DNA of 64,000 bases from positions 744,001-808,000 of the forward strand of contig JACKMX010000003.1 of NCBI GenBank assembly GCA_024235175.1. Direction: 5' to 3'. The position numbers and the translations under genes were made by a program. This DNA comes from Chromatiaceae bacterium. GTDB taxonomy: Bacteria > Pseudomonadota > Gammaproteobacteria > Chromatiales > Chromatiaceae. The notes beneath the pieces were generated by a model. It made no database searches. It had not been told where the DNA came from and saw only the letters and a list, made by a program, of their open reading frames with translations. This document shows positions 1 through 7,338 of the stretch, in pieces. Positions within the stretch are counted from its first letter, which is position 1. Every line of letters starts with the position of its first letter.

Positions 1-287
1 CGTTTTAGAAACAGTACACCGGTGAATGGGATGGTGATTGCGTAGAACGATGCGTAGGCGTACTGAAATCCATCCCGATAGATAAGACCGGGGTGCCCCA
101 TGAAGGTCCAGCCGGAAAAAGAGGTGGCGGTCGCGGCGAGAATGAAGACCCAAACCGAGATTTGGCGGCCGGCGACAAAGTAGTCACTCGCTGTCCTGGC
201 CGAAAGCGCTCCTTTGATTCCCCAGAAGATGCAATAGGTCCAGTACAGTGCGACGAAGACAAACAACCAGACTACTTTCGGGTCCAT
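1..287 (-). CDS. Sodium:solute symporter (SSF family), N-terminal part
   Basis: This reading frame starts at an ATG on the minus strand (end 287) and runs off the left edge. The 95 visible residues begin MDPKVVWLFVFVALYW, a first membrane segment, followed by SDYFVAGRQISVW and a glycine-rich second segment (SFSGWTFMGHPG). This is the usual SSF opening: a helix, the short SDYFxAGR-type loop, then a broken helix that helps form the sodium site. The substrate cannot be told. A sigma-54-type promoter and regulator-like palindromes lie just upstream, next to the NtrC-type regulator gene, so it is probably controlled by that regulator. Confidence 0.85.
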   Translation of the reverse strand, partial: MDPKVVWLFVFVALYWTYCIFWGIKGALSARTASDYFVAGRQISVWVFILAATATSFSGWTFMGHPGLIYRDGFQYAYASFYAITIPFTGVLFLK

Positions 288-390
288 CGATTGTAGTTTC
301 CTCAGACGTAACGGTTAAAGAAAGCGGCCATGACTAGCCCGGAACAGGAATTCCGCACTGTCGACGTTGGTTTTTTTTGAAGAAAATTAA

Positions 391-405
391 GCAATAATAA
401 TGCCA
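391..405 (-). promoter_or_regulatory. Predicted sigma-54 promoter (-24/-12) of the SSF symporter gene
   Basis: Read on the minus strand the site is TGGCATTATTATTGC. It keeps the GG and GC dinucleotides exactly ten bases apart, with TGGCA at -24 and TTGC at -12, close to the consensus TGGCAC-N5-TTGCW. The expected start of transcription is near 380, giving a leader of about 93 bases before the ATG at 287. A palindrome that may bind the neighbouring NtrC-type regulator is centred about 95 bases upstream of that start. Confidence 0.6.
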
Positions 406-466
406 TGGATAATAATTATTAGTTTCAAGTTGTTGTGAGCAAGCTCTACTCGCGTGTTACCGCGGA

Positions 467-483
467 CGTTACAAAAGGTAGCA
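467..483. promoter_or_regulatory. 17-bp palindrome, candidate enhancer site for the NtrC-type regulator
   Basis: The sequence CGTTAC-AAAAG-GTAGCA is an inverted repeat of two 6-bp arms separated by 5 bp. The same layout occurs at 5043, 17299 and 17342. A further good half-site (GGTAAC) follows at 499-503, about two helical turns away, and another TGTTAC lies at 455-460. It sits upstream of the sigma-54 promoter at 391-405, as an enhancer should. Confidence 0.5.
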
Positions 484-526
484 GGGGCGTGTTAAAAGGT
501 AACGTCGATGGTATGCGCCGGCCCCA

Positions 527-1888
527 TTAATTGGGTTTGCCGCTTGCGGTTCCTTTTGGGCGGGGTATACCAAAGCGCTGACGCCGTTCCCATAACGCCT
601 TGCGGCTGATTCCCAGTTTCCGCGCCAGATCGGTTTCCGTGGTCTGGTCCTGGTTTTCCAGTACAAACTGACGAAAGTACTCCTCCAGGGAGAGGTTGGT
701 TTCGCCGCCAGCCGTTGCCCCTTTGCGACTCTCATCGACACTATCGATCGCCAGCAGATCCGCGGTTATCTGGTTGCCGTCGCTTAGTATTACAGCGCGT
801 TCCAGCGCGTTCTCCAGCTCCCTGACATTACCTGGCCAGTCATACCGCCGGATGCTCTCAATCGCTTCTGCGGTCAACACCATGGCGGGACGGTTGAGCT
901 GCTTGCGTGTCTTGTCGAGCAGATAGTTGGCGAGATCGATGAGATCGCCGCCGCGATCACGCAGCGGCGGCAGCGACAGTTCGACCACGCGCAGCCGGAA
1001 ATAGAGATCCCCCCGAAATTTTCCATCCTGTACAAGTTGCTTGAGATCCCGGTGGGTTGCCGACAGCAGACGGACGTCGACATGGATCGGGCGTTCGGAT
1101 CCGAGCCGCCGGATCTCACCGTTCTGCAATACCCGCAGCAGGCGTGCCTGGGCAGTGAGTGGAAGTTCCCCGATTTCGTCCAGAAACAGGGTGCCGTTAT
1201 TGGCTGATTCGACCATTCCGGTGCGGCTTGTGACCGCGCCGGTGAACGCACCTTTCTCGTGCCCGAACAGTTCGGACTCGATCAGCGTCTCCGGGATTGC
1301 CGCGCAGTTGACCGTGACGATCGGCGCCTTGCAACGCTGGCTCTGTTCATGCAGCGCCCGCGCCACCAGCTCCTTGCCGGTGCCGGATTCGCCGAGAATC
1401 AATACGGTTGTATCGGTTGGTGCCACCTTGGCAACCTGGCGAAATACCTCCTTCATTGCCGGACAGCTTCCAACCATGCCGTCGACCGGGTACGCTTTGT
1501 CAATGTCCGCTTTCAGAACTTCGTTTTTACGCTCGGTTTGTGCCTGACTGAGGGTGCGCTTGACCAGATGCAGCAGCTCCTCATGATCGAACGGTTTTGA
1601 AATATAGTCGACCGCCCCCTGCTTGATGGAGTCAACCGCTGAACGGACACTGGCATAGCTGGTCATGATCAGCACCGGAACACCGTCCGCGCGATTGATG
1701 ATCTCCGTACCCGGCTGACCCGGCAGCCGCAGGTCGCTGAGAATCAGGTTGAAACTCTGAAGGTTGTACTTTTCGCCAGCCTCCTCGACCGATTCGGCTT
1801 CATCCACCCGATAGCCGTGGCGTTCGAGCAGGCGCTTCAGTGCCTGGCGGATCACACTCTCGTCTTCAATGATCAATATCTGTTTCAT
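527..1888 (-). CDS. NtrC-family sigma-54-dependent response regulator (CbrB-like)
   Basis: A 453-residue protein with the three classical NtrC parts. The receiver has its phospho-acceptor Asp near residue 52 (LILSDLRLPG) and the conserved SKPF lysine near 98. The AAA+ sigma-54 activation domain has Walker A GESGTGKE (166-173), the GAFTGA loop that contacts sigma-54 (213-218) and Walker B LFLDEIG. A Fis-type HTH ends the protein (LARKLGISRKALWERRQ). The ATG at 1888 was chosen because MKQILIIEDE is the standard receiver start; the longer frame adds 23 unrelated residues. It overlaps the 3' end of the SSF kinase gene by 23 bp, so the two are translated together. Candidate targets are the symporter promoters at 391 and 17218. 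Confidence 0.9.
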   Translation of the reverse strand: MKQILIIEDESVIRQALKRLLERHGYRVDEAESVEEAGEKYNLQSFNLILSDLRLPGQPGTEIINRADGVPVLIMTSYASVRSAVDSIKQGAVDYISKPFDHEELLHLVKRTLSQAQTERKNEVLKADIDKAYPVDGMVGSCPAMKEVFRQVAKVAPTDTTVLILGESGTGKELVARALHEQSQRCKAPIVTVNCAAIPETLIESELFGHEKGAFTGAVTSRTGMVESANNGTLFLDEIGELPLTAQARLLRVLQNGEIRRLGSERPIHVDVRLLSATHRDLKQLVQDGKFRGDLYFRLRVVELSLPPLRDRGGDLIDLANYLLDKTRKQLNRPAMVLTAEAIESIRRYDWPGNVRELENALERAVILSDGNQITADLLAIDSVDESRKGATAGGETNLSLEEYFRQFVLENQDQTTETDLARKLGISRKALWERRQRFGIPRPKGTASGKPN

Positions 1889-4835
1889 GTATCTGTTGAT
1901 CCCGATGCTGTGGAAGTCTGACAACGACGCGGGTTCCCGTTCCTGGCACCGAGTCAATCTTTATCCGGCCCTGATGTTCCTGAATGATTTTATGAACCAT
2001 GGAGAGCCCGAGGCCGGTTCCCTCTCCCGGTTTTTTGGTAGTGAAAAAAGGTTCGAATATCACATCCTGATCCTGCTCCGGAATACCCTGGCCCTGGTCC
2101 ATCAACTCCAGTTGAATGTACTCCTCATCCTGAAAAGCGATAATCTCAATCCGGTCTCCGGGTTTGGATGCATCACAGGCGTTGGTCAACAGATTGACCA
2201 GTACCTGGGAGATGCGTTGGCGGTCTCCCACCAGCCGCAGTTTCTTGCGGCAACTGACATTGTATTCAACCTGTTTTCCGGAGCGGGCAAGCTTAACCAG
2301 GTTGACGGCATCGTCAATGGTCTGTTTGAGCCTGAAGGTCTGGTAATCTCTGCCGATGCTGCCGCTGCGGCTGAAATTCATCAGCGAACCGATGATGCTG
2401 GATATACGCTTGGTCTGGTGCAGGATGCTGGCGATGCTCTCCTCGATTATTTCCGGCTCTTTCTCATCCCGCAGATTCTGTGCCAGTGAGGCGATTCCGG
2501 TGACCGGATTGCCAATTTCGTGGGCTACGCTGGCCGCCAGTCTACCGATTGAAGCGAGCCGGTCGCTATGCGCCAGTTCCGCCTCCAGGGTCTCCAGATC
2601 GGTCAAATCCTCCAGCAGCATCACCAGTCCCGTCCGGGATTTGGAATCCCGGGCACCCAACTGTGGATCCGGGATGGTTGCCTTATGCAGGTTGAACCAG
2701 TGGGGGCGGTTCTCAATAGTCACTTCCATATGCGGGATATGCCGGTCCTGAGTCACCGCAAAGCCTGCCAGCAGATTGCCCCAAGGGGCAGGCAGCGTGT
2801 TAAGCTGGTACCCTACAACGTGCCGGCTGGGAATGCCGCTCAACACCTCCATTGCCAGGTTCCATACAACTATTTGGTGGTCTGGTGTCACCGCGCATAC
2901 ACCAAGTGGAAGATCCAGCAGAATCTGCCGGTGAAAGCGGCGCAGTGTGTCCATATCCGCGTTAAGGCCCTTGAGTTCGGTGCGCGACGACTCCAGTTGT
3001 TCTTCAATATAACGAATGGAATCGGCCAGCGCGGTTTTTGCCTCGCTGTCCATGGCCAGTTGGCGGTTGATTATGATGTGAGCCATCTGCGGGCCAAGCA
3101 GCCCGGAGAGATTGCGTTCTATCTGCTCGCGTAACCGGCGCAATTCTCCGGGACGGATTTCATCGGCTTCCATGCCCAGATCCTCAAGCGCCTGTTTAAC
3201 CTCCTGCTCCGCGGTATCCTGCCCGATAATTTCCGCCAGTCCCTGTGTGAACTGGCGGGTGTTGCCGGCGGCAACCACCCCTTTCAGTGCCGACAGCAGC
3301 GAAACGTCGCTGTAGCAGGCGCGTGCGGCGTCCCGCTCCTCGGATGACTGGCGGGTGATCAGGGAGACGCCCACGAACAGCAGTCCGTTGCAGGCCAGCG
3401 ACCAGAAGGTGGCAAACCGCCACTGCTCCATTCCCAGCGAGTGGTGCAGCGATGGAAGGCTGAGGCCGGTATAGATAAAACCGGACCGCTCCAGCAGCGG
3501 CAACAGCAATGCAAACCCCCAGACAGCGATCCCGCCCAGCAGTCCGACCAGGAATCCCTGGCGGGTGGCCTGGGGCCAATAGAGAAGGCCGATGACGCCG
3601 GGCAGAAACTGGGCAACGGCGACAAAAGAGATGAGGCCGAGCTGCACCAGCCCCTGATTCTGCTCAATCAGATGGTAAAAGCCGAATCCGGCCATGATGA
3701 TTATGGCGATCAACAGGCGCCTTCCCCACAGCAGCCAGAGGTAGATGTTGAGCAGTGGATCGGGATAGCTGGCCGGAAGCAGCAGATGGGTCATGCACAT
3801 TGAGGAGAGCGCCAGTGTGGTAACGATCACCATGGCGCTGGCAGCCGAGAAACCACCGATATAGGCCAGCACCGGCAGCCATTCCGGCGCGTTGACCAGG
3901 GTGATGCCAAGGACATAGTAGTCCGCATCCATCTCCAGATTCAGGTGGTTGCCTGCCCACAGAATCGGCGGTATAGCCAGGTTGAGCAGCAAAAGAAACA
4001 GTGGGAAAGCCCAGCTCGAGGCGGCAAATGATCGGATGGATAGGTTTTCGGTAAACATCATGTGGAACTGTCTGGGCAGCAGAAAAGCAGCACAGAAAGA
4101 GAGAAATATAAGGGTCAGCCAGGGACCCTCGCGCATCGGAGCATAAAGTGCTTGCGTGGCTTCGGGGTGGGCGGCCAGCCAGTTGGAGAGATCGACAGGC
4201 CCGGAGAAGACATGAAAAAGTGCGAACAGGCCCACCACCAGCAGCGCCGTCAGTTTCACCAGGGACTCGAAAGCGATGGCCGCGACCAGACCCCTGTGTT
4301 TTTCCCGTGCCGATATGTTGCGTGCACCGAACATGATGGCGAAAAGAATCAGCATGCCGCAGAAGCCGAGTGCCAGCTGCTGTGGTGGAACCTCCCGGGT
4401 CAATACGATCAACGATGTGGTGATGGCGCGTATCTGAAGTGCGATATAGGGCAGCGACCCGATCAGCATGAACAGCGTCACCAGAATCCCGGCCAGCTGG
4501 CTGCGATAGCGGAATGCCAGCAGGTCCGCAAGGGAAGTGAGTTGATAGACACGCGTCAGCCTGAGGATTGGGCGCAACAGCAGTGGGGAGAGCAGAAAAG
4601 CGATGGTGACGCCAAGATATACCGTGAGAAACATATAACCTTCCCGCTCGGCAAAACCGACACTGCCGTAATAGCTCCATGAAGTGGCATACACACCAAG
4701 CGAGAGAATGTAGACAAAGGGGTTGCTGGTCCAGCTCTCCGGCACCAGTCCGCTGTCCGTGACATAGGCAATGAAAAACAGAATCAGCAGGTAGAGCAGA
4801 CTGGCTCCGAACAGGATTTCCAGCTCATAGGTCAT
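1866..4835 (-). CDS. SSF-domain sensor histidine kinase (CbrA-like)
   Basis: 989 residues. Residues 1 to about 480 form a complete sodium:solute-symporter module with many membrane helices. A STAC-like linker follows (about 510-610), then a coiled coil, a PAS domain (about 655-760) and a kinase core. The phospho-accepting His is near 772 (SVAHEIGNPVTG), with the N box LVNLLTNACDA and the G boxes DQGQGIP and GTGLGLSM. The HEIGNP form of the H box is typical of NtrB/CbrA-type kinases that pair with NtrC-type regulators, which fits the overlapping gene downstream. It probably senses transport or occupancy of a carbon substrate. The start overlaps the small membrane-protein gene upstream by 11 bp. 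Confidence 0.88.
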   Translation of the reverse strand: MTYELEILFGASLLYLLILFFIAYVTDSGLVPESWTSNPFVYILSLGVYATSWSYYGSVGFAEREGYMFLTVYLGVTIAFLLSPLLLRPILRLTRVYQLTSLADLLAFRYRSQLAGILVTLFMLIGSLPYIALQIRAITTSLIVLTREVPPQQLALGFCGMLILFAIMFGARNISAREKHRGLVAAIAFESLVKLTALLVVGLFALFHVFSGPVDLSNWLAAHPEATQALYAPMREGPWLTLIFLSFCAAFLLPRQFHMMFTENLSIRSFAASSWAFPLFLLLLNLAIPPILWAGNHLNLEMDADYYVLGITLVNAPEWLPVLAYIGGFSAASAMVIVTTLALSSMCMTHLLLPASYPDPLLNIYLWLLWGRRLLIAIIIMAGFGFYHLIEQNQGLVQLGLISFVAVAQFLPGVIGLLYWPQATRQGFLVGLLGGIAVWGFALLLPLLERSGFIYTGLSLPSLHHSLGMEQWRFATFWSLACNGLLFVGVSLITRQSSEERDAARACYSDVSLLSALKGVVAAGNTRQFTQGLAEIIGQDTAEQEVKQALEDLGMEADEIRPGELRRLREQIERNLSGLLGPQMAHIIINRQLAMDSEAKTALADSIRYIEEQLESSRTELKGLNADMDTLRRFHRQILLDLPLGVCAVTPDHQIVVWNLAMEVLSGIPSRHVVGYQLNTLPAPWGNLLAGFAVTQDRHIPHMEVTIENRPHWFNLHKATIPDPQLGARDSKSRTGLVMLLEDLTDLETLEAELAHSDRLASIGRLAASVAHEIGNPVTGIASLAQNLRDEKEPEIIEESIASILHQTKRISSIIGSLMNFSRSGSIGRDYQTFRLKQTIDDAVNLVKLARSGKQVEYNVSCRKKLRLVGDRQRISQVLVNLLTNACDASKPGDRIEIIAFQDEEYIQLELMDQGQGIPEQDQDVIFEPFFTTKKPGEGTGLGLSMVHKIIQEHQGRIKIDSVPGTGTRVVVRLPQHRDQQIHETDIDH

Positions 4836-5025
4836 GGTTGCGGAAGCGGAAGTGCAGCCAGGCGGCGATTAAAATGACCATAAGCCAGAAGATGTAGGGT
4901 AAAAACCAGGCGTATTGGCCGGTTGCCCACCAGCTGGTAAAGGGTGAGGCAAACAGAAAAAGCATGAAAAGCAGCAACAGTATGGTCTGTTCATACTGCC
5001 GGCCGGGGTCAGTCATCTTGGGCAT
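4825..5025 (-). CDS. Small two-helix membrane protein upstream of the SSF kinase
   Basis: A 66-residue protein with two hydrophobic segments (about 15-30 and 40-58) and a basic end, HFRFRNHDL. Its 3' end overlaps the start of the SSF-kinase gene by 11 bp, so translation is probably coupled. I do not assign a family. The position and shape match the small subunits (DUF485, DUF4212, DUF3311) encoded just before SSF transporters, so it may be an accessory subunit of the kinase's transporter-like domain. ATG 5025 is used; ATG 5016 is an alternative. A palindrome lies 18 bp upstream of the start. Confidence 0.6.
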   Translation of the reverse strand: MPKMTDPGRQYEQTILLLLFMLFLFASPFTSWWATGQYAWFLPYIFWLMVILIAAWLHFRFRNHDL

Positions 5026-5042
5026 TGGCTAAGACTAGCAGC

Positions 5043-5059
5043 TGTTACTAATGGTAACA
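5043..5059. promoter_or_regulatory. Perfect-arm 17-bp palindrome TGTTAC-N5-GTAACA
   Basis: This is the best copy of the palindrome also seen at 467, 17299 and 17342: both 6-bp arms match perfectly around TAATG. It lies 18 bp before the start of the small membrane-protein gene that heads the SSF-kinase/NtrC-regulator operon. No -24/-12 element was found between it and the next gene, so the site may serve autoregulation, perhaps repression, rather than sigma-54 activation. Confidence 0.45.
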
Positions 5060-5267
5060 ACCATGCGGTTCGGTAAATCACTGTGGGTAACTACCCGCCC
5101 GGCCATATTGAGCCCATTTGGGTAGATCGGTAGTTTCCAATGAGGGCCAAGGATCAAGAGGAGCTGCGTGCGATCGGTTTTTCCTAGGCCTTCAGCCCTG
5201 CTGTTGTCGCATTGAGCTATCACTCATCCGACGCACCCTACAATCCTATGACCAGGTACTATCCAGG

Positions 5268-6749
5268 TTAAAATCCGTATTCCAGTTTCAACCTCAGTTG
5301 CAGCTTCTTTGCCTGTTTGAACGCCTCTTTCAGCATCAGCCGATTCAATTCATTCAGATTCGCCGGATTCAGGCGATTGGCTTTTTCCCGATCGTCGGTG
5401 GAGAGCTGCTGCTGAAAGCGGAAGCGCTGCACAAGGAAAAAGGCTTCAATTTCCGCGGCGGTCTCTTCGGGGGGCAGATCCATGGCTTTCGCTATGGCGC
5501 GCAGCCTGTCGCCCGTGTTGGTCTCCCAGGTCCCGTGGGTGAGACTCCAGATTCGCGCGGCATCAACGAAGGGGCGTGCACCATGAAGTTTCAGGTCGAT
5601 GGTATGCGGGTGCTTTCTCCCGCCATCGTAGACGAACCCGCCTGTCCACCCGAGTGACGGGGTGCAGGTTAATGCCTCTTCCGCCATGGTTCGCAAAAAC
5701 AGCGGATATTGGGCCGGAAGCGGAAGCAACCATTTACGCAGACCGTCCACCAGCCCGTAGTTTCCGTAGAGCGGGCGGAAATCGAAAAAGATGGTGCTGT
5801 TCAGAACGGCTTCCGGCTCAGGTGTCTCCATCCAGGAGGTATATTTCCGCTTCCACTCATCCAGGCTCAGGCACCAGGCTGGATTGCCGGCCATGATATT
5901 GCCCTTGCAAAGATCAAATCCACAGGCATCCAATCCTGTGTTGACGGCCTTGCCGAAGAGCAGGAATGACTCTCTCAACCGCTTTGTATCGGCCTCATCG
6001 CCGGGCAGGAATATCAATCCGTTGTCCTGATCGGTGGAGAAGGTCTGTTCCAGCCGCCCCTCGGAGCCGAAGATCAACCAGCACCAGGGCACCGCAGGCA
6101 GGTCAAATTCATCCTCGATCAGTTCAATTATGCGCATGACCACCAGATCGTTCAGCGCGGACATCCATTGGCTCAGCGCTTCCGCGCCCATACCGGAACG
6201 AAACAGCTCCGCACCGCGTGTGCGAATCGACTTGGCCGCTTTCGCCATGCTGTCCACATCAGCCGCCGCGGTAACCGTCTCGGCCAAGGTTTCCGCGCCG
6301 CCGCCGCGCAGCCCGAACAGGTCGCCGCGCGATACCACGTTGCACAGCGTGCCGTCAGCCTCCTCCAGCAGCACATGGGAGACTTTTCGCTGGATCATCA
6401 AAACCGTGGCGCGGTGCGCCGGCGCATCGGCAGGCAGGGTGAAAGGCGCGGCTGTCATCAGTGCCACAACCGGCTGTTCCAGGTCTTCTCCGCGAAACGC
6501 GATTGCGTGAATCAGGTCGCTCTGAGTGACTATGCCGAGCGGCAGCTTACTTGCTTCGTCCACCACCACCACCGAGTCGTTTCCCAGCTGGTTCATCTGC
6601 AGCATCGCATTACGCACACTGGTGTCTGGGGGAACGATAATCGGCTGCCGCCTGGGCAGCAGACGCATGGGCCCCTCTGATGAACCAAAGTAGGCGTAGT
6701 TGGTGTTGCTGCCGGAGCTTACCGATTTTCCTGGTGAATTATCCGGCAT
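5268..6749 (-). CDS. CBS-pair DUF294 predicted nucleotidyltransferase
   Basis: 493 residues. A CBS pair spans about 30-150 (for example DSVVVVDEASKLPLGIVTQSDL). The DUF294 catalytic-like region follows with FGSEGRLEQTFSTDQDN near 230-250; its GS-x2-R-x-EQ-x5-DQDN pattern resembles the GlnD-type nucleotidyltransferase centre. The DUF294 C-terminal helical domain fills the rest. The family is thought to be regulatory, with a modification target that is not established. Unlike the paralogue at 12967-14850 it has no cyclic-nucleotide-binding domain. It lies downstream of the receiver and SSF kinase on the same strand after a 214-bp gap, so it may be part of the same signalling set. Confidence 0.82.
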   Translation of the reverse strand: MPDNSPGKSVSSGSNTNYAYFGSSEGPMRLLPRRQPIIVPPDTSVRNAMLQMNQLGNDSVVVVDEASKLPLGIVTQSDLIHAIAFRGEDLEQPVVALMTAAPFTLPADAPAHRATVLMIQRKVSHVLLEEADGTLCNVVSRGDLFGLRGGGAETLAETVTAAADVDSMAKAAKSIRTRGAELFRSGMGAEALSQWMSALNDLVVMRIIELIEDEFDLPAVPWCWLIFGSEGRLEQTFSTDQDNGLIFLPGDEADTKRLRESFLLFGKAVNTGLDACGFDLCKGNIMAGNPAWCLSLDEWKRKYTSWMETPEPEAVLNSTIFFDFRPLYGNYGLVDGLRKWLLPLPAQYPLFLRTMAEEALTCTPSLGWTGGFVYDGGRKHPHTIDLKLHGARPFVDAARIWSLTHGTWETNTGDRLRAIAKAMDLPPEETAAEIEAFFLVQRFRFQQQLSTDDREKANRLNPANLNELNRLMLKEAFKQAKKLQLRLKLEYGF

Positions 6750-6963
6750 GGTAACCGCTCTCCCGGCTGTTGGTAGCGCTCATGGGCTGTCTATGAAGGA
6801 AACGTCTTTGGTATGGATGCCAGAGTCGAGCGTACAGGGACGTATTTACAGCGTTTTCCGGAATAGACTGCCCATGGGGGCGTGAGTAGTTATCCGGCAT
6901 GCTCTACCCCTGCTGCGCTTAGGCCGATGCCGGCTTCCCGCTGCGTGCCTGATCCGCTGAAAT

Positions 6964-7338
6964 TCACTCTTTCGGCTCCAGTAAAGCCTTGACCCGGCTT
7001 ACCAGATCACTGGTGGAGAAGGGTTTTGGAATATAAGCATCAGCGCCCAGGGATAATCCTTTCTCGATCTCTGCTTCGCGGCCTTTTGCGGTCAGCATGA
7101 TGATGCGGACACCGGCGAGTGATGCATCGGCACGCACCTCGCTGCATACCTGAAATCCATCCATTTTCGGCATCATCACGTCCAGCAGAACAAGATCCGG
7201 CTTGGTTGAACGGATCATGGCGAGTCCCTCTTCACCGTCTTTTGCCACCGAAACATCAAAGCCCTCTCTGCGCATCAGGTACTCGACCGATATGGCGATA
7301 TTCTGTTCGTCGTCAACGATGAGAACCTTTTTTGTCAT
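6964..7338 (-). CDS. Single-domain response regulator (CheY-like receiver)
   Basis: A 124-residue stand-alone receiver: acidic pair VDDE at 8-11, phospho-acceptor Asp 53 in LLDVMMPKMDG, Thr in MLTAKG and the conserved Lys in IPKPF. There is no output domain, so it must act by protein contact or pass phosphate on. Its ATG overlaps the stop of the SSF kinase gene by 4 bp (ATGA), which makes it the cognate receiver. The next gene downstream encodes a DUF294 protein, a possible effector. Confidence 0.9.
   Translation of the reverse strand: MTKKVLIVDDEQNIAISVEYLMRREGFDVSVAKDGEEGLAMIRSTKPDLVLLDVMMPKMDGFQVCSEVRADASLAGVRIIMLTAKGREAEIEKGLSLGADAYIPKPFSTSDLVSRVKALLEPKE

Noticed and set aside
5060..5267. 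A sigma-54 promoter for the kinase/regulator operon
   Set aside because: No GG-N10-GC pair with acceptable -24/-12 context was found in this interval on the minus strand.
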